In this document: positions 33,755 through 41,491 of the stretch, piece by piece
Layout of the letters: the number at the start of each line of letters is the position of its first letter
How positions within the stretch are numbered: position 1 is the first letter of the stretch
From: Bradyrhizobium diversitatis
Lineage (GTDB): Bacteria; Pseudomonadota; Alphaproteobacteria; Rhizobiales; Xanthobacteraceae
Direction: 5' to 3'
Length of the DNA stretch: 64,000 bases
Assembly (NCBI RefSeq): GCF_016031635.1
Contig: NZ_JACEGD010000006.1
Location: 124,001-188,000, forward strand
The notes under the pieces: model-generated
What the model saw: only the letters and a program-made list of their open reading frames with translations
The model's database searches: none
What the model was told of the DNA's origin: nothing
Program-made: the position numbers and the translations under genes

Positions 33755-35125
33755 ATGGATGATATCGCAAGGCATGCAGACCTCGCGGATCTCAGGGAGA
33801 GTGACGCGGCCGTCGACCTGTCGGCGGACAAGACCGGACGCGCACTCCACGAGTTCATTGCAGATATGTATCCCATCTCCCGCAGCATAACGGGAGAGGG
33901 GACCCGAAGAACGATCGATCTCATCCGAAATTATATCCCGCTGACCACCTGCGAAGTACCGTCCGGCCTGCAGGTATTTGATTGGACTGTTCCACCGGAG
34001 TGGAACGTGCGTGATGCATACGTCAAGAATAGCGCCGGCGAGCGCGTGATCGACTTCAAGAAGTCGAACCTGCACCTTCTTGGCTACAGCGTCCCGGTGA
34101 GGGCGCGCATGACGCTCGACCAGCTCAGGCCTCACCTCTACTCGGACCCGGACAAGCCGGACTGGATCCCCTATCGGACAAGCTACTACCAGAAGACCTG
34201 GGGCTTCTGTCTTCCGCACAATCAACTATTGGCAATGCCCGACGGCGCATACGAGGTCTGTGTCGATGCGGATCTTGCCGCAGGCCATCTGACCTACGGG
34301 GATTTGAGATTGCTCGGCCGTACCTCGGACGAGGTGCTGATCTCCTGCCATATCTGCCATCCGTCGCTCTGCAATGACAACCTGTCCGGGATCGCAGTCG
34401 CAACCGCGCTGGCGCAGTACCTGCGGAGGATGGAGCTGAGGTATACGTATCGCTTCGTCTTCATCCCCGGCACGATCGGAGCGATCACCTGGTTGGCGCT
34501 CAACGAGGCTCATGTCGGGCGGGTGAAGCACGGATTTGTACTGACCTGCGCCGGCGATTCCGGCGCGATGACCTACAAAAAGAGCCGCCGCGGCAACGCA
34601 GAGATTGATCGAGCCTGGTCCTACGTGCTTGAGCAGAGTGGCGAGCCGTACGAAATTCAGGAGTTCTCACCTTACGGCTACGACGAGCGGCAATATTGCT
34701 CGCCTGGCTTCAACCTGCCGGTTGGGACTGTGATGCGGACGCCCTTCGGTAGGTTCGCGGAGTATCACAGCTCTGCCGATAATCTGGATTTCGTTCGCCC
34801 TGCCGCGCTGTACGATACTCTGACGAAGGCGATAGCAGCGATCGATGTCATCGAGAACAACGCCTGCTTTCGGAATGAAAAGCCATTCTGCGAGCCCAAA
34901 TTGGGCAATTATGGCCTCTACGGTGGATTGGGCGGGCTCGCGGCCGGAGACTTCCAGATGGCGCTGCTGTGGGTCCTGAACATGTCGGACGGCGATCATT
35001 CACTCCTCGACATCGCTGAACGATCCAAATTGCCCTGGGAAGTGATAAAGAAAGCGACCGCCGCGCTGAGCCGGGCTGGTCTCATCAAGCAAGCCGAGCC
35101 GGATCTGCTGACAGCTAAAGCGTGA
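33755..35125 (+). CDS. DUF4910/DUF2172 aminopeptidase-like protein
   Basis: 456 residues. Characteristic opening HEFIADMYPISRSITGEGTR, then the M28-peptidase-like metal-binding segment ISCHICHPSLCNDNLSG and FAEYHSSADNLDFV. A C-terminal winged-helix-like end follows (SLLDIAERSKLPWEVIKKA). The family is cytoplasmic, found repeatedly in surface-polysaccharide loci next to C-methyltransferases and HemL-like aminotransferases, and its reaction is unknown. The metal-site residues His and Asp look intact, so hydrolysis of an amide bond in a sugar substituent is possible. GGGAGAGGGCGC precedes the ATG; co-transcribed with the C-methyltransferase gene. Confidence 0.88.
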   Translation: MDDIARHADLADLRESDAAVDLSADKTGRALHEFIADMYPISRSITGEGTRRTIDLIRNYIPLTTCEVPSGLQVFDWTVPPEWNVRDAYVKNSAGERVIDFKKSNLHLLGYSVPVRARMTLDQLRPHLYSDPDKPDWIPYRTSYYQKTWGFCLPHNQLLAMPDGAYEVCVDADLAAGHLTYGDLRLLGRTSDEVLISCHICHPSLCNDNLSGIAVATALAQYLRRMELRYTYRFVFIPGTIGAITWLALNEAHVGRVKHGFVLTCAGDSGAMTYKKSRRGNAEIDRAWSYVLEQSGEPYEIQEFSPYGYDERQYCSPGFNLPVGTVMRTPFGRFAEYHSSADNLDFVRPAALYDTLTKAIAAIDVIENNACFRNEKPFCEPKLGNYGLYGGLGGLAAGDFQMALLWVLNMSDGDHSLLDIAERSKLPWEVIKKATAALSRAGLIKQAEPDLLTAKA

Positions 35126-35159
35126 CGGGATGCTTGATTGCTGCGTCGACAGCGGCGCA

Positions 35160-35305
35160 CTCCCTCTCCCGCTTGCGCGAGCGGGCTGGGGAGAAGGTGT
35201 ATCCCGAATGGACAGTCCCCGAGAGGAGCAAGCTCTCTCCCGGCGCACGGGACGAAGCTTCGCTTCGCCCGGGCGCGCCGACCTCTCCCGCGAGCGGGCG
35301 AGGTG
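35160..35305. repeat. Composite intergenic dyad repeat (CCCTCTCCCGCTTGCGCGAGCGGG type)
   Basis: A nested set of inverted repeats: CTCCCGCTTGCGCGAGCGGG near 35165-35186, GACGAAGCTTCGCTTCGCCC near 35251-35270, and ACCTCTCCCGCGAGCGGGCG near 35281-35300. Similar to the element at 6831-6864. It lies between two convergent genes (stops at 35125 and 35544) and may act as a bidirectional transcription stop. The rest of the 418-bp gap shows no gene. Confidence 0.6.
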
Positions 35306-35543
35306 AACGGCCCGTGGCGATCGATTGAACCTAAAGCCGCTTTAGTTTCGTCAGGGCGGGTGGTGTTTCGTCGCCGATGGAGGTCGAGACTGCTGAAGGG
35401 GTGACGAGCTGATGGTGTCCGCTGGAAGTCGCTCGCCAGCAGGTCGAACTTGAGCATTCCCGGACCGGCGAGAGAACTCGTGATCCAAAGGGCGGCGGTC
35501 ATTGCCGGGTTGGCAGCGAGTGCGCTTTCATAGTGCTCACACG

Positions 35544-37577
35544 TTACCGTTCCCGCAGGCTTTCCTGCTTGTACCGCATGATCGGTGACAAGAGATAGCT
35601 GATGACACTGCGCGATCCGGACTTGATCTCGATGGTGGCAGCCATGCCGGGAGAAAGGCTGACACGCTTGTTCTCGATGTTCATGTAACTGCGGTCGAGC
35701 GACACCCGCGCCGCGTAGACAAGCTCCTGTCCGATGGGTTCGCTGCTTGTTGTCCCGGCACCGAAAGACTTCGAGTTACTGTTCTCCGGTGGCTTGTTGC
35801 GCGGAATGGCATCCTGGGAGATGCTGAGGACCTTGCCATGTAGCAGTCCGTACCGGGTAAAATTGAAGGTATCGATCTTTATGGCGGCGTCCTGGCCCGC
35901 CTCGACGAAGCCGATATCCTGATTCGAGATCATCGCCTCGACTTCGAGATTGCTATCGGTTGGAACGATCATCATGATTGGTTGTGCCGGAGTGACCACA
36001 CCCCCAACCGTGTGAACGGCGAGTTGCTGTACTATGCCGTCGATCGGTGCCGTCAAATTTTGCAGGCCGGTGTGCCGTTCGGCCTTGATGACGTCCTGGC
36101 TCAGGCCGGCAGCCTTCTGTTCCGCCTTTGCGAGCTCCTCGAACAATGCGCGTTCGTACTCGGCAATGGTTTTGTTGCGAGTCTCCACCAGGACCGCGAT
36201 GGCGGCATCCGCTTCGCTGAAGCGGCTTTGCTGAACGAGTATTTCCTGCCGTTGGCCGACCAGCTCCTGGTACTCCGTCAAATACTGCAGCTTGGATCCG
36301 AGTTCCTTCTGGTACAGCTGCTCGCGTATCTCGACGCGCTGCTGGAGCGGGCCGATTGTCGCCTTCAGCTTGTCGATCGACGCCTTCGAAGTGGCTCGTT
36401 CAGCTTCCCTTTGCGAGATCTGGCGGTCAATCGCGGCAATCTTGGCGGCTTGCTCGGTGTTCTGGCTGACGAGAAAGCGACGATGCATCTCGGTCAGGGC
36501 AGGTGTGGTCGACGATGGCGGGCTAAACGCAGAAGCTGGATCGGTCTTGTTCGACAGCAACGCCGTCAAACGGGCGGCGTCGAGCTGCGCACTCGTCAGG
36601 TCGCTCTTGAGGCGGTTCAGTTCTGCGGCCGTCATGGTCGCATCCAGATCGATCAAGCGCTCACCGGCTCTGACGGTTTGGCCATCCTGAACGTAGATTG
36701 CTCGCACAACGGCGGTCTCGAATGGCTGGATGGTCTTGGTTCGATCGCTCGGAATGATCTTGCCGGGAGCGATAGCGACAATGTCGATGGTGCCAAGGCT
36801 GGCCCAGAGCAAGGCGACGACGAAGCCGGCCGTGATGCTGATGACGATGGTACGTCCAACCGGCGAAGGAGGGCTCTCGACGATTTCGAGTGCTGCCGGG
36901 AGGAATGCGAGTGCTTCGCTCGGATGAGTCCCGCGAGAAGGCGTCAGCCCCGCGACGGCACGCCCGAGCTTGCGTGCGTGATCCGCGAATACAATGACGG
37001 CGCTCCCGCTGTTCGAGTTCCGGGGAGGCTCCGCCGGCGCGGCTGGCCGCTGCTTGAACATTGCTGGCGCGCGATCGGCAAGAGACGAAAGCATACCGGC
37101 CAGTCGTGCCCAGACGATCACGGAGCGTTCCTTTGAACGCCGGATGAACTCCAGGCAGTATCGCGAGAAGCGCAGGAGCCGAACGGCGAGTGCGCGTCGT
37201 TGTGCGACCACGACCAGTCGCCGGTCCCAATTCGCCTCGAGATCGTGTCTGGAAATGATGGACGGCCTCTCGGCGCCAGATGTCATCACCACAGCCTCGT
37301 GGCCATGCACCCTTCCGAGCAAGAGAAAGCCTCCGCCGCGAATCGGCAGGATGCCGGGTAAGGTCGATGCCGACAGTCCATCCCAATCGGTCTGGACACA
37401 GCTTGCAGAAAGATCAAGCTCCCTCGCGTAAGCGAGCATCTCCGGGACATCGATAGGCGCATGATTGAAGCGCTGGCGAATATGGTCGAGGCTGCTGTCG
37501 ACACCACGCAGTCGGAGCAGGAGGTCGAGCACAAACAACCCCGGATCGTCGAACGTTCTTGCGGTTGTCTGTTTCAT
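35544..37577 (-). CDS. HlyD-type secretion adaptor with an N-terminal C39-like domain
   Basis: 677 residues, about 200 more than a standard HlyD. Residues 1 to ~130 (FDDPGLFVLDLLLRLRGVDS through MTSGAERPSIISRHDLEANW) align by eye with the C39-like domain at the N-terminus of the ABC transporter encoded upstream (QGLIALVMMLRFNGHAVD through MSRMELEAIWDG). No catalytic cysteine is present in either. A linker leads to a membrane helix at about 240-262, then a standard adaptor: biotinyl-lipoyl part (VVRAIYVQDGQTVRAGERLI), long coiled coil, second lipoyl half (GIVQQLAVHTVGGVV) and C-terminal beta barrel. It would bridge the inner-membrane ABC protein to a TolC-like channel. GAGG precedes the ATG. 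Confidence 0.9.
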   Translation of the reverse strand: MKQTTARTFDDPGLFVLDLLLRLRGVDSSLDHIRQRFNHAPIDVPEMLAYARELDLSASCVQTDWDGLSASTLPGILPIRGGGFLLLGRVHGHEAVVMTSGAERPSIISRHDLEANWDRRLVVVAQRRALAVRLLRFSRYCLEFIRRSKERSVIVWARLAGMLSSLADRAPAMFKQRPAAPAEPPRNSNSGSAVIVFADHARKLGRAVAGLTPSRGTHPSEALAFLPAALEIVESPPSPVGRTIVISITAGFVVALLWASLGTIDIVAIAPGKIIPSDRTKTIQPFETAVVRAIYVQDGQTVRAGERLIDLDATMTAAELNRLKSDLTSAQLDAARLTALLSNKTDPASAFSPPSSTTPALTEMHRRFLVSQNTEQAAKIAAIDRQISQREAERATSKASIDKLKATIGPLQQRVEIREQLYQKELGSKLQYLTEYQELVGQRQEILVQQSRFSEADAAIAVLVETRNKTIAEYERALFEELAKAEQKAAGLSQDVIKAERHTGLQNLTAPIDGIVQQLAVHTVGGVVTPAQPIMMIVPTDSNLEVEAMISNQDIGFVEAGQDAAIKIDTFNFTRYGLLHGKVLSISQDAIPRNKPPENSNSKSFGAGTTSSEPIGQELVYAARVSLDRSYMNIENKRVSLSPGMAATIEIKSGSRSVISYLLSPIMRYKQESLRER

Positions 37578-37646
37578 GCGGCCTCGTCGATGCTGACGTG
37601 AGCTCGACCGTCTCGCCTGTTGGTATCGGCGCTCGCGAAATGCGGA

Positions 37647-39788
37647 CTATGTAAGGTCATGGAAGCCCGACTGTAGGCGGTAAAGCTTTGAATAACGTCC
37701 TCCGCTCTTGACCAGCTGCTGATGAGGACCATCCTCGACGAGGCGGCCATCTTCAATCGTGATGATCCGGTCGGCCATTCGTAAGGCCGATAGCCGATGC
37801 GCGATGATAAGTACGGTGCGGCCCTGTACGATTTTTGCCATGTTCTGTTGAACGATGTGCTCACTCTCATAGTCGAGTGCGCTGGTCGCCTCGTCAAAGA
37901 TCAGGATCCGGGGATCGGTCACGAGTGCGCGTGCGATCGCGATGCGCTGACGCTGTCCGCCCGACAGGCTGCTCCCGCGTTCGCCGACTACGGTGTCGTA
38001 TCCGTTCGGTAGCTGTAGAATGAAATTGTGTGCACCGGCCATCGTGGCGGCTTCAATTACACGCTCGGTCGATGTCCCGGGATCTGCGAAAGCGATATTT
38101 TCCCTGATCGAACAGTTGAAGAGGACGCTGTCCTGGAGAACGACACCGATCTGTCGGCGCAACCAGGCGGGGTCGACCTGAGTCACGTCGATCCCGTCGA
38201 CCAGGACCCGGCCTCGCTCCGGGATATACAGGCGCTGCACCAGTTTGGCCAAGGTGCTCTTTCCCGATCCCGAGGAGCCCACTATTCCAAGGACCTGCCT
38301 TGCCGGAATGTGTAGCTGCACATCCCGAAGGATCTCCGGCCCATCGATGCGGTAGCGAAAGGTCACCTGTTCGAACGCAATGTCGCCTCGGATGGTACTC
38401 AGGGCCATTTTTCCGGGGCTGTAAACCGGTTCCGGCTCTGTATTCAGGATGTCGCCGAGGCGCGCGATCGAGAGCCTGGCTTGGTGAAAATCCTGCCAAG
38501 TTTGGGCCAATCGAAGGACCGGAGCGCTGATGCGACCGGAGATCAGATTGAAAGCAACCAGCTCGCCGACGGTAAGATCGCCGGCCATGACGAACCGGGC
38601 ACCGAAATAGAGGATGGCCACGCTGACCAGCTTGTTCACGAGTTGGACCGATTGGCTGGATACGTTCGCCAGGCTGATGACACGAAAGCTCGCCGCGACG
38701 TACCCGGCCAGCTGTTGCTCCCAGCGGCGTTGCATCTGGGGCTCCACGGCCATCGCCTTGAGCGTTTCCATGGCGGTGACGCTCTCAACGAGAAACGCCT
38801 GGTTTTCCGCGCCCAGCTGAAATTTTTCGTCGAGCCGTCGCTGAAACAAAGGCGTCGCTCCGGCAGAAATCGCGACATAGACCGGAAGCGAGGCGAGAAC
38901 GATTAAGGCTAGCGTCGGTGAGTAGAAGACCAGAACGGCAATGAAGACAACCGAAAAGGACAGGTCGATGATCAAGGTCAGAGCCGAGCTCGTCAGGAAA
39001 TTGCGGATATTTTCGAGTTCCCTGACCCGCGCGACGGAGTCACCCACCCGCCGCGCCTGGAAGTAGCCGATCGGCAACGCCAACAGGTGACGGAACAGCC
39101 GAGCGCCGAGTTCGACATCGATGCGGTTGGTCGTATGAGAGAAAAGGTAGGTACGCAGAATCCCAAGGATCGTTTCGAACAACGCGGTCGCTAAGAGGCC
39201 GATCGCGAGTACGTCCAGCGTGCTCATGCTGCGATGCACGAGAACCTTGTCGATAACCACCTGGAAGAAGAGCGGTGATACGAGGGCAAACAGCTGAAGG
39301 CAGAACGATGCCGCAAGGACTTCGAGGAGCAATCGTCGGTATTTTCGAATTGCGCCGAGAAACCACGTTATGTCGAAACGCCGCGCAAGATCGGAAAGAG
39401 AAGCTCGACGCGTCATCAGAATGACCGCGCCGTCCCAGATGGCTTCGAGTTCCATCCGCGACATCATGACCGGTTGTGGGCGACCCGGCTCCAGCGCGAT
39501 GACCCGCTCGTCGGTAGCCTTTCCGAAGATGAGAAATCTGTCCTCACGAAGGATGGCGAGCGCGGGCATCGGTAGACGGGTAAGCCTAGACCAATTGGTC
39601 CTGACGACGCGGGCCTTCAACCCAAGCTCCTTCGCACAGCGGAGAATCTCGGCGGCTCTGATAATAGTCCCGAATTGATGACGGATGCGCTCGGGATCCA
39701 CGGCATGGCCGTTAAATCGGAGCATCATGACCAACGCGATCAACCCCTGATCGGGGGTTGCGTCAGTTGGCTCAAGGTGCTCGGGCAT
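37647..39788 (-). CDS. Type I secretion ABC transporter with degenerate C39 peptidase domain (HlyB type)
   Basis: 713 residues. The N-terminal ~130 residues are a C39-like domain with no cysteine at the peptidase position, so it should bind rather than cleave substrate. Six membrane helices follow (LLEVLAASFCLQLFALVSPLFFQ opens the first), then the ATPase: Walker A GSSGSGKST near 506, signature LSGGQRQR near 606, Walker B ILIFDEAT near 628. Such transporters export unfolded proteins with a C-terminal signal directly out of the cell. Together with the adaptor gene 69 bp downstream it forms an export pair. No TolC gene is in the window. GGAGCGAGG lies directly before the ATG, with a cluster dyad about 183 bp upstream. 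Confidence 0.93.
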   Translation of the reverse strand: MPEHLEPTDATPDQGLIALVMMLRFNGHAVDPERIRHQFGTIIRAAEILRCAKELGLKARVVRTNWSRLTRLPMPALAILREDRFLIFGKATDERVIALEPGRPQPVMMSRMELEAIWDGAVILMTRRASLSDLARRFDITWFLGAIRKYRRLLLEVLAASFCLQLFALVSPLFFQVVIDKVLVHRSMSTLDVLAIGLLATALFETILGILRTYLFSHTTNRIDVELGARLFRHLLALPIGYFQARRVGDSVARVRELENIRNFLTSSALTLIIDLSFSVVFIAVLVFYSPTLALIVLASLPVYVAISAGATPLFQRRLDEKFQLGAENQAFLVESVTAMETLKAMAVEPQMQRRWEQQLAGYVAASFRVISLANVSSQSVQLVNKLVSVAILYFGARFVMAGDLTVGELVAFNLISGRISAPVLRLAQTWQDFHQARLSIARLGDILNTEPEPVYSPGKMALSTIRGDIAFEQVTFRYRIDGPEILRDVQLHIPARQVLGIVGSSGSGKSTLAKLVQRLYIPERGRVLVDGIDVTQVDPAWLRRQIGVVLQDSVLFNCSIRENIAFADPGTSTERVIEAATMAGAHNFILQLPNGYDTVVGERGSSLSGGQRQRIAIARALVTDPRILIFDEATSALDYESEHIVQQNMAKIVQGRTVLIIAHRLSALRMADRIITIEDGRLVEDGPHQQLVKSGGRYSKLYRLQSGFHDLT

Positions 39789-39970
39789 CCTCGCTCCGCA
39801 TTGTATCGCGCAGTTGCGCTCCGGCAGTCACGGTGCAGTTCTCGCTGATTATGAAGATATGTCGTTCTGACGCTCGAGCGCGTCCTAGACGCAGCCGGTA
39901 TCCGCAGAATTGGGCAGCATTCCGACTCGAAAAGGGCCATCTCCATCCTAGGCCACGCACCGGTACCAAG

Positions 39971-39984
39971 TTGACGGCCGTCAA
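39971..39984. promoter_or_regulatory. Cluster dyad, copy 10 (TTGACGGCCGTCAA)
   Basis: A perfect, fully symmetric 14-bp palindrome in the divergent gap between the type I transporter gene (minus, start 39788) and the GT4 gene (plus, start 40135), so it could serve both directions. The rest of this ~345-bp gap shows no gene. Confidence 0.7.
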
Positions 39985-40134
39985 TACCGGCGCATAGCGG
40001 CCGCCTATCATGCTGCCGATGGTTGTAGTTGCGACGAGATCAGCCTTGCACCGCCCGATCGAACACCATTCTGCAGGCGTTGGTGTCCACCTTGCAGCGC
40101 GGCCTGTTTCGATCTCCAGACGAGGACCGCGGCG

Positions 40135-41490
40135 ATGACGGAGCCTTCGTTCGATCTCAGCGAAGATGCCGCTGTTTCGGTGGCGCGCTCAAGGCGGGGT
40201 CCGGAGACGGAAGTTCCGTCTCGGAGACGAGAGCGGCCTGCCGGATCGGATCGACGCGCTCTGAAAGTGCTGTTTGCGAACAAGTTCTTCTTTCGTAACG
40301 GCGGCTCCGAAGTCGTGATGTTCGACGAGATGGAGTTGATGCGCAGGCGGAATGTCGACGTCGTCGAGTTCTCCATGAATGACGATCGAAACATTCCATC
40401 ACGCTTCCAATCGTATTTCGTTTCGCAGAAGTCGTATCGCGCATCATCCAGGCGCGAAAAGCTGAGATCGGCGCTGTCCTTCATTCATTCATCCGAAGCT
40501 GTCTCGCAGATCAGGCGCCTCATCCAAGATCAGAAGCCGGACGTACTGCACTGTCACAACATCTATCACCAGCTGACCCCCTCGATCGTCACGGCGGCCG
40601 CGGATATGGGGGTTCCCGTCGTTCTCACACTTCACGACTACAAACCGGTGTGCCCCGTGTACACGCAGCTCAGCAACGGGCAGGTGTGTACGAGATGCGG
40701 GGACGGCGCGTTCGAGACGATTCTCGCGCGCCGCTGCGCCGACGGTTCTCTTGGGCGCAGCGCTCTGCTTTGGGCGGAGGCGCGCTATCACGCGCTGCTC
40801 GGAAGCTATCATCGCGTCGAAAAATTCATTGCGCCGAGCAGGTTCATGTATGAAGCCATCGTCCGCAGGTTCGGTGCGGCCAAGGTGGTTCATATTCCGA
40901 ATGGAATAGATGCATCGGGTATCGATACGTCCGTCGGCGACGAGGAATACGCGCTGTATCTTGGTCGCCTGTCACCCGAGAAAGGCGTCGAGGATCTCCT
41001 TAAAGCCCATGCCGCAGCTCAGGGCGCCTGGCGGCTGGTGGTCGCCGGCACTGGACCGCTCCTTGATGAGTTTCGGCGGAAGTACCCGGCGGTGGAGTTC
41101 AGGGGGCACCTAACGGGCAGCGACCTTGAACGAACGATCAGCGAAGCCGGGGTGATCGTGGTGCCTTCAGTCTGGCACGAGAACAGCCCGCTCTCGATAC
41201 TCGAGGCGATGGCGCACGGTAAGCCGATCATTGCTTCGCGCATTGGCGGAATTCCCGAGATGGTCAGGGAAGGGGCGACAGGTCTGCTGTTCGATCCTGG
41301 CAATGCGTCTCAACTCGCCGAAAAAGTCAGAGATCTTCTCCTCGATCGCAGCCGGCGCGAAGCGTTCGGTCGCAACGCACGGAGAATCGTCGAGGACGAG
41401 TACTCGCTCGAGGATCATGGCTCGGCATTGTTCTCGTTGTACGAGAATCTGATTGCAACAGCTGGCTTACATAGGAAAGTTGGATCATAA
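40135..41490 (+). CDS. Glycosyltransferase family 4 protein
   Basis: 451 residues of GT-B fold. An N-terminal tail of about 40 hydrophilic residues precedes KVLFANKFFFRNGGSEVV, the usual opening. The C-terminal domain has ALYLGRLSPEKGVEDLL and the catalytic/nucleotide-binding E-x7-E region (HENSPLSILEAMAHGKPIIA). A CPVY...CTRCGDG cysteine pair sits in the middle, as in a subgroup of GT4 enzymes. GAGGACCGCGGCG precedes the ATG. It starts a three-gene unit (GT4, radical SAM, GT4) on the plus strand, probably activated or repressed through the dyad at 39971. Confidence 0.92.
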   Translation: MTEPSFDLSEDAAVSVARSRRGPETEVPSRRRERPAGSDRRALKVLFANKFFFRNGGSEVVMFDEMELMRRRNVDVVEFSMNDDRNIPSRFQSYFVSQKSYRASSRREKLRSALSFIHSSEAVSQIRRLIQDQKPDVLHCHNIYHQLTPSIVTAAADMGVPVVLTLHDYKPVCPVYTQLSNGQVCTRCGDGAFETILARRCADGSLGRSALLWAEARYHALLGSYHRVEKFIAPSRFMYEAIVRRFGAAKVVHIPNGIDASGIDTSVGDEEYALYLGRLSPEKGVEDLLKAHAAAQGAWRLVVAGTGPLLDEFRRKYPAVEFRGHLTGSDLERTISEAGVIVVPSVWHENSPLSILEAMAHGKPIIASRIGGIPEMVREGATGLLFDPGNASQLAEKVRDLLLDRSRREAFGRNARRIVEDEYSLEDHGSALFSLYENLIATAGLHRKVGS

Positions 41491-41491
41491 A

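Noticed and set aside
35160..35305. CRISPR array or attachment site at the clustered repeats
   Set aside because: The repeats are inverted, unequal and without regular spacers, and no cas or integrase gene is near.
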